A stretch of 64,000 bases of DNA from Fremontodendron californicum (taxonomy: Eukaryota; Streptophyta; Magnoliopsida; Malvales; Malvaceae): positions 15,505,501-15,569,500 of the forward strand of contig JAULJL010000015.1 in the NCBI GenBank assembly GCA_030761205.1, in the 5' to 3' direction. Numbering within the stretch: position 1 is the first letter of the stretch; the number at the start of each line of letters is the position of its first letter. A model generated the notes under the pieces. It ran no database searches, was not told the origin of the DNA, and saw only the letters and a list, made by a program, of their open reading frames with translations. The position numbers were made by a program, and so were the translations under genes. Positions 1-10,596 of this stretch are shown here, piece by piece.

Positions 1-1512
1 AATATAATATACGTTAAAAAATATTATTAATGTATTATTTATTTTAAATTTAATAAAAATAATATATTAAATATAAATAAATAAATAAGGATATGATTAA
101 CGAGTGTTTATAGATACTAATTAAAAACTATTTAATTATTTTTTTTAAAAAAAATTACATTTAATATATTACTTTTATTAAATTCAAAAAATAATACATT
201 AATTACATTTTTGTTTCTATAAATATCACCTAACTTGTGTCACTTTTTATATATATGCATGTTGTATTTTATATTTTTCCTGTGTTAATGGTATAAATAT
301 AAATAAAATATAAATTATTAAATGTGAATACAATATATGTATTAAATATATCATGTTTAAACGTGTCGTATCATATTTATCATACTGTTTTCGTATTTAT
401 CAAATATGTTATATTCGTATCATATTTTCGTATTATATCTAAAATTATTAGATTGAATAGTAAGCGGTGAAATCCTCCAAAATTGCAAATACTTCATTAT
501 AAAATAATTTTTTAATGCAAAAATGTTTCTCTTTTATTTTATAGTACAAATTTCAAATTTTTATTATTTTTGTTAGAAAACTATTTTTATATAAAGTCAA
601 AGTAAATTCATTTATAAAATTAAAAAACTCTATCTATGTTTTTTGAGATAAAATTTCTTTTTATTATATATTATTTGCTTTTAATTTAAAAAGTATAAAA
701 AAAATTATTAAAAGTCTTGTAGTTGTATTAATTTATGTTTGAATTTCATAGTACATAAATAACTATTAAAATCAAATAGTTCTCAAATATGTTGTATATT
801 ATTACCAACTTTTAATAGGATATGTCATAATTAAAATTAAAATTCAAAGGGTATTTGTTTTATGCTAATGTCAATGTAAAACGAAATAAAAAAGGGAAAC
901 TTAAATCAGCATATAAATGAAAATTTTTCTATTTAAAATTGGATTAAAATAACAAAATGAATAGGTTCAAAAGCTTTTCCATAACCATAAAGATAAGAAA
1001 GACTGGTTTGGTAATTTGTGTGTGAAATTGTTAAAAGAATCACGCAATCCATTAATTAATGTGTGAATTTAGAATGGGAAATGGTGGACTGACTTGTTAA
1101 ACGAATCTTGCAATGCAATTTGGAAAATTTTGTTACCTTTAATATATTGTTATAATATTGATTTTGTATTTTGATATTTTCTTATGATAAAAAGAAGAGA
1201 GAGAGAGTGAGTACCGGAGAGAATTTTGGATTTGACAATTCGTGTAATCATATCATATTCATATATTTTATCGTGTCATAATTATATTTAAAATATTTTA
1301 TATTTATATAAATTTTGATACGTTAATAATTCGTATTATATACATTTTGAGATATTCGTGTATTCATATCTTGTTCGTGTTATTTTTTTGTGTAATATCG
1401 TATTTTGTATCGTGCGTTAGTTATTTTTTCTGTGTCGTGTTCGTATCATGTCTAATATTATCGGGTTTTGCAACAATTGTTCATTGGCCGGTGTCATTCT
1501 CTTCTAAAAATT
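1..1512. other. AT-rich intergenic DNA, no gene
   Basis: No reading frame resembling a gene is visible on either strand. The stretch is very AT-rich with many short homopolymers. Two segments, about 245-450 and 1225-1480, are dense in CGTGT, CGTATT and TCGTATCAT words and resemble segments near 58110-58340 and 58535-58740 on the far side of the nested elements, so they are probably old dispersed repeats. A short GA-rich tract lies at about 1192-1210. Confidence 0.6.
1225..1480 (+). repeat. AT-rich dispersed repeat, copy with CGTGT/CGTATT words
   Basis: The segment is rich in ATTCGTGTAATC, GTGTCATAATTATA, TTTTGATACGTTAATAATTC and ATCGGGTTTTGCAA. The reverse complement of 58535-58740 carries the same words in the same order (for example CGTGTTATTTTCGTGTATTA and TTTTGACACGTTAATAATTC). 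No terminal repeats or target duplication could be fixed, so the class is unknown; a non-autonomous DNA transposon is a guess. Confidence 0.4.
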
Positions 1513-1672
1513 AGACTTGAGATCAAGTTATCATCATGTGAGAATGCATGAAACAAACGTTCATAAAATAACTTTCAAAACAAATGAGGATCACTAGGAG
1601 TTTTTAGTCATGCCTTTTGGTTTGACTAATACCCTCTCCACATTACAAAATTTGATGAACAACAGCTTCAAC

Positions 1673-2003
1673 TAGACCTACTCACGGTCGGGCAATCCGT
1701 CGGACTTGACAGATCCGATTCGTATTGGATCGAGTCTGGATAAGAATTTTTTGATCCGGACCGATCCAGCACGGCTCGAAACAGTGTTTTAGATATTAAA
1801 ATAATATTATTTAATTTAATTTTAATTATAAAAATAAAAATAAAAATAAAAAAATATTAATAAAAAAAGATTTTTTATTTTTTTAAATATGATAAACAAT
1901 ACTCACGATCCGTGGGCCGATTGGATCTGTCCAGAGCCGAATCTAAGCAAGAATGTTGAAAACTTTTTGGGCTTTGACCCGGCCCGACGAAGGAGCACCT
2001 CTA
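1673..2003. mobile_element. hAT-like MITE (331 bp) inside the gypsy remnant
   Basis: The insert interrupts the RT remnant and is flanked on both sides by CTTCAAC (1666-1672 and 2004-2010). Its ends are imperfect inverted repeats: TAGACCTACTCACGGTCGGG on the left and, read on the other strand, TAGAGGTGCTCCTTCGTCGG on the right. Such ends with a 7-8 bp target duplication are typical of hAT-derived MITEs common in plants. The interior is A/T-rich and non-coding; small frames here are not genes. Confidence 0.7.
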
Positions 2004-2251
2004 CTTCAACCTTACTTGAGAAGATTTGTGTTGGTTTCCTTCGATGCATTTTGATATATTATGTTGATTGGAAACCACTGGCTCATCCGGAAACAGTATT
2101 TTTAAATCTTTAGAGCCAATCAAATCTTTCCTTAAAAAGAGTAACTGTGAATTTGGGACTCGTAAGGCGAAATATTTGGGACATGTTATATCCCAATGGA
2201 GTATGCATGGATAAAAAGAAGATCCAGTGTATATTGGGTTGGCCTCAAACA

Positions 2252-2553
2252 TAGATGAAAAAACCAGACCGAATCGGTTCAATAAAAAATTGTAAGTCTG
2301 TCCGACCAGATGCTATATAAAAAATCAAAAATTATTTGAATCGACCTAAAACCGGTTCAATCGATAAAAAATCGAAGAAAAAAATTTATTTTTTTATTTT
2401 TTTGTTATTTAAAAAAATATATATTTTTTATAAGTGATGATATTTGAACTGATAATCTCTTAATTATTTATTATATATAATATTTATTTAATATTAAAAT
2501 CATTTTAAAAATATTTAAAATATTGTTTAAATGAACTAACCGATCCAATTTTG
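2252..2553. mobile_element. probable second MITE in the gypsy remnant
   Basis: About 300 bp of AT-rich DNA splits the RT remnant between a GWPQT-like stretch and the RRFLGLTGH stretch. The flanks read CTCAAACA (2244-2251) and CTCAAATCA (2554-2562), a plausible decayed target duplication. Near the ends, GACCGAATCGGTTCAAT on the left faces AACTAACCGATCCAATT on the right, a weak inverted repeat. Exact borders are uncertain. Confidence 0.5.
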
Positions 2554-2934
2554 CTCAAATCAAGTGGTTGAATGAGTTAAGGAGATTCCTGGGCCTCACT
2601 GGCCATTATAAGAGATTCATGAGATGGGATCATTGCTAAACCTTTAACCGACTTATTGAAGATAGATGCATTTAATTTTAAATGGAGTGACAAAGGCCCA
2701 GGAGCCATTTGACAAGCTCAAAGTGGCAATAGCTTCTGCACATCTGCTAGCCCTTTCAAAATTTTCGAAGGATTTTGGGGTTGAGACTGATATGTTCCAG
2801 GTGTAGACATTTAATTTTGTCCGGATCATTAAAATAGGTATATTTTCTTTTTAAATTGATGTTTCAGAATGTAAAAAGACTTTTTTTCATCCTACAGATG
2901 GTACTCTGAGACTTAGTTTAAGAGAGCGAGCATA

Positions 2935-3006
2935 AAAAGTCAAACTCAAAAAAAGTCAATCCCGAAAAAAGTCAACCTCAAAAAGTCAACTACTGAAAAA
3001 GTCAAC
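2935..3006 (-). promoter_or_regulatory. W-box-like array in the outer 5' LTR
   Basis: Five AAGTCAA words (TTGACT on the minus strand) occur in about 70 bp, spaced 12-18 bp and separated by A-runs. TTGAC[C/T] is the core recognised by plant WRKY factors. The array lies about 135 bp inside the LTR start and recurs in all four LTR copies. Function is inferred only. Confidence 0.5.
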
Positions 3007-3485
3007 CCACTTTCAAAATCAAGATTTGAAGTTCAATTGAAAAATAGTGAAAGAATTTTGATAATCCGAGGTCTACATCAAAAGATATGGAGTTCGAAAG
3101 TTGGGATTTGGAGATTTAGTAGAAAGAAAACCCTAATCCGGGAAATTTGGGGAAAAGTGCTTAAACGATCGAATTGGTCGAAATTGAAGGTTCCAAATGA
3201 AAGATAAGCACTGCCTATAGGTAATGGAGAAGCCACTTGAAAGAAAAATTTAAAGAAAAGTCAATCCGGGAGAAAACCGAGAATTAGGGTTTTTTGTGGA
3301 TTTCGGTGAAATCGGGAAGAATTACAGAATTGGTCCGACTTGGTAAGACTAAAGCCCCCAATGGATGAGGAATGATTAAAAAGGGATAGCCCAAGGCTCA
3401 GCTTGAAGAAAATCTGAAAATCGGATTTGTTTTGAGCAAAACCGAGTTTCGGAGGCAAAAAGGTAAAATTGGAAAATTTGGGAAA

Positions 3486-4165
3486 AATAGCAAATGGACT
3501 CCGAAAATTCTGAAAATTTGCAAATCTCATTCTTAAATCATTTGGAAGAGATTGGCGAAAGAAAATCTTGATTCGGAGTTCGTTTGCAAAATGGCCAAAT
3601 CTCGGGTCTCTTATGTAGAAATTCAAGAAGGAAAATGCCGAAAAAATAGCAAATGAATTCCAAATCTTCTGAAAATTTGTAAATCTCATTTTTAAATTAT
3701 TTGGAAGAGATTGGCGAAAGAAAATCTTGATTCGGAGATCGTTTGCAAAATAGTCAAATCCCAGGTCTCTTATGTAATAATTAAAGAAGATAAATCCCGA
3801 AAAAATAGCAAATGGACTCCAAAAATTTTGAAAATTTGCAAATCTCACTTTTAAATTAATTGGAAGAGATTGGCGAAATAAAATCTTGATTCGGAGTTCG
3901 TTTGCAAAATGGCCAAATCCCGAGCCCCTATACAGTAATTCAAGCAGATAAATCCTGAAAAAATACCAAATGAGTTCCAAAAATTATGAAAACTTTCAGA
4001 TCACACTTTTAAATTATTTGGAAGAGATTGGTGAAGAAAAATCTTGATTTGGAGCTCGTTTAAAAAATGGTAAAATGTGGGGGCATGAAAGGGCATTTTT
4101 GGAAGCAAAATCCAAATAAATAGCAAACGGACTTGGAAAATTTTGAAAACTTACAGAATTCAATA
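3486..4165 (+). repeat. 159-bp tandem repeats in the outer 5' LTR
   Basis: The AAATCTCA...TTGGAAGAGATTGG block recurs at about 3521, 3680, 3839 and 3997, a period of 158-159 bp. Each unit also contains AATCTTGATTCGGAG and GCAAAATGGCCAAAT words. The period is 53 codons, which explains a spurious 239-codon minus-strand frame across it. Confidence 0.75.
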
Positions 4166-7100
4166 TATTATTATTTTGAAAGTATTAAAAAAAATAAAAT
4201 TTGAATTTGGAGTCAATTTGCCATTTATTTGCATCCGGGGGGCAAAACGGTCATTTCACCCAAGCAACCGAAAAGGGCTTCTTTTGGCCTTTCAAAAAAT
4301 CAGACTTGGGCTGGAAAAGAGAGTGCTGGCCTGCCAAGGTCCAAAGGAAGGAGGAAGCTTCTGATTTTTCAATCAAATGGCCAAGAATTAAGAGTTAGTC
4401 AGAGATTTTTTTGATCAAGCCATTGTGATTAAGCCACATAGGCCAATGCATGAAGAGGGAGAGTGTCAACATTATTCTTGAGCAGCTGTAATTATGGACA
4501 GCTGATACACTAATCTAATGGTGATAATTTCATAATTTTTACCTTGAATCACTAGCCTTTGGATGGAAGTTGGTTGGAATCAAAATGACAACATCCTAGG
4601 TGAGGAGAGAGGGGGAATTCGGCCATCACATAGAGGAGGGGGATTTTGATTTTTCTGGACTTCATTTTTTCAGATTTCTTCTTGTTTTGTTAGTTTTTCT
4701 CTCCTTGGTTGAAAACAAAGAGAAAAAGTTTAGAAAAGAAAGGAAGGTTTGAAGAGATAAAGCTTGAAATATAGCTTCTTGAGGTTGCATTTAGCACCAA
4801 CTCTTGCACTTTCTTGATTTTTCATTCTTGTTTTTGCTATTTTGATTATTATTTGGTGAGTTTTCTTTTTAAATAAGTGTTTTTTTTTATATTCCTTTTA
4901 AGTTCTTTCTTCATCTTTTTCTTAAACAAGTCTTTTTTACATTTTTTTCTTTATTTCCTCACCATAGCCGAATGGCCTATATTATTTTTTAGTGTTGCTG
5001 TTTTGTTTGATTTCTCATGTTATTCATGTTGTTTTCTTTAGTCTTGATGCTTTAAATAGTCTCCTACTTTATATACTTGAAGCATGTTTTAATTTGGTTG
5101 CTTGTTTCTTGTCATTTATGAGTTTATTATCATATTCTTGCATTTTCAATTTTCTGTTTTCATAATGTTTAAATTTGTTGATGTTTTATATTTAGTATAT
5201 CAAGTGTTTGTGAAAATGCTTGTTAGTTTTAATATCTCTACTTTGTGTTTGCATGATTTGAGTGTTATATTTTAGTTGAGCATGTTAGTATATTAAGTGT
5301 TTGTGAAAATGCTTGTTAGTTTTAGTATCTCTACTTTGTGTTTGCATGATTTGTGTCGCAACCTAAAAAATAACGAGTCTCATCGTAAGACTTTATTATT
5401 CGTTAAGCGTGACATTAAAAAAAAACCGAGAAAAAGTCGACTTAATTCCTCTAGATAAATGAAGGTTTTGAAAATGACCTTGAAAAAGACATGGAGTCGC
5501 CACCAATCTTTTTTAGCTAGGTATGATCGGCCACCTATTAAAACCGGTTTTATAAAATATTTTAAAAATTAATTAAAACATTTTTAAAACCAATTTTAAG
5601 TCTGCGTTTTAAACCAGAGAAATCAAAGAAACGAGTTCGAGACTCGGTTACGTGTGGGGAAGGATTAGCACAGCCACAACGCACGTATAAAATGGTACCT
5701 TATTAATCGTGTGTTATCTCAAATCTCGGTAAAAAATCGGTTTTAAATTTTGTATTTCAAGTTAATTCCCAATTTAAAGAAAAATAATTCCATTTTTTAA
5801 TTGAAAATGATCCGGAATTTATAAATTCAAAATTTTCCTATATTTCCCAACAAACGTGGCAAAATATAGAAATTTATATTAATTTTCAAAAACTTTCCGA
5901 ATCATTCTCTTTTTTTGAAAGAAAGATATTCCTTTATTAATGATAATTGATGATATTCCCTCCAGCAAACCCGGTAGAGAACTCATGAATTATTTTAACT
6001 CGGGAATATCTTTATTTTTTATTGAAAAAATCATTATCCTTTTGAAAACATTTTAAAAGATATGAATATGTATATGCATGACATAAATAAAATGACATGG
6101 CAAAATCTAAATAATATAATGCATCCTAAATGATATGATATAATTTAAATGCCTTAGCATATTCTAAATGAAATGTCCTAAGTTATATGACATATTCTAA
6201 ATGAAATGAAATGACCTAGGTAACATAATATATTCTATATGAAATGTAATATCCTAAATCATATGATATATTTTAAATGAAATAAAATATCCTAAATGAC
6301 ATAATATATATCCTAAATGAAATGACCTAGGTAACATAATATATTCTACATGAAATGACCTAGGTAACATAATATATTCTATATGAGATGAAATAATTTG
6401 AATGACATAGCAAATATGAATGATATGGCATATAATTTAAATGACATAAAATATAAAATAATGCTATCATATAATATGCATGAAATTAAAAATGAAAATA
6501 ATAATGCATGAACATAGTATATGCTAAATAATATAAAAAAAATAACTAAATAAAAAAACATAGGATATCCTGAAATATTCCAAATCATATAATAAACAAT
6601 ATAACATAACTCAAAATCATAACAATATCATAGAAATTATCATAGCAAAAATCACATATTATATAAAATGCATGAATATGGAAAATGCAATGCATGAAAA
6701 TGTATTTTTTTCTTTAATTAAGGAAATCCGTATATCTAAAAAGATATCCGATTACCTTAGGAAAATATGTCAAATTAAATATTCTAAAACCAAAATACTT
6801 TGTGATTGTTTGAAAACAATTTTGAAAAGCTTAGATTAAAAATAAAAACTGGACTAAACCCTTTTTTAAATGGCTCTAATTTCTTAAGTTTAAAATCCCG
6901 GACTTGACCACCCTTAACCCGAGAGTTAAAAAATCATTTTTAGAGTTTAAAAAGGCTTAGAAACTACCATAAGTCAGTAGCTAAACTTCCTAATCAGCCC
7001 CCTCTAAGTAACTTAACCAAAACAGAAAAATGATTTTTTCTTTAAATTCAATTCTGACTCCACTGTCTAGTTTTAAGCCACGATTTTTTACCCTATTTTT

Positions 7101-9214
7101 AAAAATTCAAAAAAATATAAAAAAAAAAAAGTAATAGAGACTCAGAATATGTAAAACTAAACGGGAAAAAATCAGCTTAATTTTTTGATTAAAGATGAAT
7201 TCCCAAAAAAATCGGGAAAGTATGAGTACTGGGTGAAAAAACTGTTTTGCCAAAATACATTTTTGCCTTTGATAAAATCAGTTAAAAATCAAAGTAAAAA
7301 TATTTAAAACTCACAAAATGACTCACAAACAGTAGCTATGACTTTTTAAAAGTTAGATAAAAATTGGCTAAGTAAAAAAAATCACAAAGGTAGAATAATC
7401 AATTTGACAAACCTTAATTTTCCACAAGAGAGCATGACTTTGAACCATTAATTGGCCTAAGTCATTAGTCAAGTGGCATGAACATGAAATGCATGAAAGA
7501 ATACAGCAAATATGGTGCATGATATGCATGAGTTTAAACCTAAATGTCATGAAAAAATGCATGGCATCAATATAGTGACCTAGACCTAAATGAACTTGCA
7601 TGTCATTTAATGCAACCTCGGTCTAAAATTGCATGAACATGTATGGCAAGATAAACCTAACCTAACATCTAAAATAGGCATGGCAATAACATAAACACAA
7701 GGCATGCTTAAACCAAAAACTCAACCGAATATCATGCAAATGCCAACCTATCAACTAACATAGCAAAAATGCACACATAATGCTAGAATACATGGAGTGG
7801 CCGAATGGCCTATGATTCCTAACAAGCATTGCATTTTCACAAACACTTAGTATACTTAAACTAAATACTCAATCAAATGTCATGCAAATGCAAAACCTAC
7901 CAACTAACATGGCAAAAATACACATACAATGTAAAACACATGGAGTAGCCGAATGGCCTCAAGCTCCAACAAGCATGGCATTTTCACAAACACTTGATAT
8001 ACTAACATGCTCAACTAAAATATAACACTCAAATCATGCAAACACAAAGTAGAAATACTAAAACCAAACAAGCATTTTCACAAACACTTGATATACTAAC
8101 ATGCTGAACTAAAATATAACACTCAAATCATGCAAATACAAAATAGAAATATTAAAACTAACAAGCATTTTCACAAACACTTGATATACTAAATGCAAAA
8201 CATCAACAAATTTGAACATTATGAAAACAGAAAATTAAAAATGCAAGAACATGATATTTAAATCATAAATGGCAACAAACAAAGCAACCAAATTAAAACA
8301 TGATTCAAGTATATGAAGTAGAAGAACACTTAAAGCATCAAGATTAAAGAAAATAACATAAATAACATGATAAATTAAAGCAAAAACAGCAACAATACTA
8401 AAAAAATATAGGCCATTTGGCCATTAAAGAAAAAATAATAAATGTAAAAATTATTTAAGAAAGAGATGAAGAAAGAACTTAAGAAGAACATAAAAAAAAC
8501 ACTTATTTAAAAAGAAAACTCACCAAATAATAATCAAAATTGCAAAAACAAGAATAGAAATCAAGAAAGTGCAAGAGTTGGTGCTAAAAGCAACCTCAAG
8601 ATGCTATATTTCAAGCTTTATCTCTTCAAACTTTCCTTTCTTTTCTAAACTTTTTCTTTTTGCTTTCAACCAAGGAGAGAAAAACTAAGCAAAACAAGAA
8701 GAAATCTGAAAAAATGAAGTGAAGAAAAATGAAATCTGCTCCCCCCTTAAGCTGGCCGAACCAAGCCTCTCTCCTCCAAGGAATGTTATCATTTTTTTCC
8801 CAACCAATTTTCATCCAATGGCTAGTAATTCAAGGTGAAAAATCATGAAATTATCACCCTTGGATTAGTGTATCAGCTGTCCATAATTACAGCTGTTCAA
8901 GAATAATGTTGACACTCTCCCTCTTCATGCATTGGCCTATGTGGCTTAATCACAATGGCTTGATTTAAAAAAATCTCTAACTAACTCTTAATTCTTGGCC
9001 TTTTGATTGAAAAATCAGAAGCTTCCTCCTTCCTTTGGGCCTTGGCAGGCCAGCACTCTCCTTTCCAACCCAAGTCTGATTTTTTGAAAGGCCAAAAGAA
9101 GCCCTTTTCGGTTGCTTGGGTGAAATGATCGTTTTGCCCCCCGGATGCAAATAAATGGCAAACAGACTCCAAATTCAAATTTTCTATTTTTAATACTTTC
9201 AAAATAAAAAAATA

Positions 9215-9905
9215 TTGAATTTTGGAAGTTTTCAAAATTTTTCGAGTCCGTTTACTATTTATTTAGATTTGTTTTCCAAAAATACCCTTTCATGCCCTTA
9301 CATTTTACCATTTTTTAAACGAGCTCCAAATCAAGATTTTTCTTCACCAATCTCTTCAAAATTATTTAAAAGTTTGATCTGGAAGTTTTCATAATTTTTG
9401 GAACTCATTTGGTATTTTTTCGGGATTTATCTGCTTGAATTACTACATAGGGCTAGGGATTTGGCCATTTTGTAAACGAACTCTGAATCAAGATTTTCTT
9501 TCTCCAATCTCTTCCAAATAATTTAAAAATGATATTTGCAAATTTTCAGAATTTTTGGAGTCCATTTGCTATTTTTTCGTGATTTATCTTATTGAATTAT
9601 TGCATAGGAGGCCCGGGATTTGGCCATTTTGCAAACGAACTCCGAATCAAGATTTTCTTAAGCCAATCTCTTCCAAATAATTTAAAAATGAGATTTACAA
9701 ATTTTCAGAAGATTTGGAGTTCATTTGCTATTTTTTCGGGATTTTCCTTCTTGAATTACTGCATAAGGGACCCGGGATTTGGCCATTTTGCAAACGAACT
9801 CCGAATCAAGATTTTCTTTCTCCAATCTCTTCCAAATAATTTCAAAAATGAGATTTTCAAATTTTCAGAATTTTCAGAGTCCATTTGCTATTTTTCCCAA
9901 ATTTT
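9215..9905 (-). repeat. 159-bp tandem repeats in the inner 3' LTR
   Basis: These are the same repeat blocks as at 3486-4165, inverted, with successive CCAATCTCTTCCAAATAATT words about 159 bp apart. Roughly four units are seen. Confidence 0.7.
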
Positions 9906-10369
9906 CCAATTTCGCCCTTTTGCCTCCGAAACCCGGTTTTGCTCAAAATAAGTTCGATTTTTAGATTTTCTTCAAGATGAGCCTTGGGCTATCCCTTTTT
10001 AATCATTCTTCATCCATTGGGGCTTTAGTCTTACCAAGTCGGGCCATTTCTGTGATTCATCCTGATTTCACCGAAATCCACCAAAAACCTTAATTCTCGG
10101 TTTTCTCCCGGATTGACTTTTCTTTCAATTTTTCTTTCAAGTGACTTCTGCATTACCCGTAGTCAGTGCTTATATTTCATTTGGAACCTTCAATTTCAAC
10201 CAATTCGATCGTTTAAGCATTTTCCCCAAATTTCCCGGATTAGGGTTTCCTTTCTATTGAATCTTCATAACCCAACTTTCGAACTCCATATCTTTCACTA
10301 TAGACCTTGGATTATCAAAATTCTTTCACCATTTTTCAATTGAACTACAAATCTTGATTTTGAAGGTGG

Positions 10370-10440
10370 GTTGACTTTTTCAATAGTTGACTTTCTAGGG
10401 TTGACTTTTTTAGGGTTGACTTTTTTTGAGGTTGACTTTT
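10370..10440 (+). promoter_or_regulatory. W-box-like array in the inner 3' LTR
   Basis: Five TTGACTTT words lie at about 10371, 10387, 10401, 10416 and 10432, followed by a degenerate sixth. It is the same array as in the other LTR copies, here near the LTR start as read on the minus strand. Confidence 0.5.
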
Positions 10441-10583
10441 TCGAGTTTGGCTTTTTATGCTCGCCCTTTAAGTCTCCGAATACCACCTGCAGGATGAAAC
10501 AAAAATCTTTTTACATTCTGAAACCTCAATTTAGGAAGAAAACATACCTGTTTTAGTGGTCCGGACAAAATTAGGTGTCTACA

Positions 10584-10596
10584 GCTGCCCCTCTTT
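10584..10596 (-). other. polypurine tract of the inner element
   Basis: On the minus strand AAAGAGGGGCAGC directly precedes the LTR start TGTAGACACC. The same tract stands before the outer 3' LTR at 50804-50816. This is the usual plus-strand primer position. Confidence 0.75.

Larger units (their letters stand above)
1513..2801 (+). pseudogene. Ty3/gypsy (chromovirus-like) reverse transcriptase remnant, left part
   Basis: Translated fragments in order match the reverse transcriptase of plant gypsy elements: a DLRSxYH-type segment at about 1515, then LVMPFGLTN near 1606-1632, then (after an inserted MITE) a degraded LIYxxDW active-site region near 2050, FGTRKAKYLGHVIS near 2153-2195, and RRFLGLTGHYKRFM near 2580-2625. 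Stops and frame changes are frequent, so this is a dead copy. It breaks off at 2801, within the VETD stretch that opens RNase H, and resumes at 55968. A giant Tat/Ogre-like element therefore inserted here. Two MITEs (1673-2003 and about 2252-2553) further split it. Confidence 0.8.
2802..5353 (+). repeat. 5' LTR of the outer element, first part
   Basis: This corresponds to LTR positions 1 to about 2552. It aligns along its length with 50817 to about 53300 (same orientation) and with the reverse complement of the inner element's LTRs. It contains the W-box array near its start and the 159-bp tandem repeats. It stops at the ATTTG duplicated by the inner insertion, and continues at 28330. Confidence 0.85.
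5354..10583 (-). repeat. 3' LTR of the inner element (5230 bp)
   Basis: Read on the minus strand it begins TGTAGACACC at 10583 and ends GGTTGCGACA at 5354. It matches 23334-28329 with scattered substitutions and indels. The middle (about 6060-6700) is made of short degenerate repeats of the type CCTAGGTAACATAATATATT. Confidence 0.9.

Noticed and set aside
3261..3980. 239-codon minus-strand frame with FANELRIKI repeats (similar frames near 9592-9951 and 51558-52004)
   Set aside because: They follow the 159-bp LTR tandem repeat (53 codons per unit), differ between LTR copies and lack a plausible start context.
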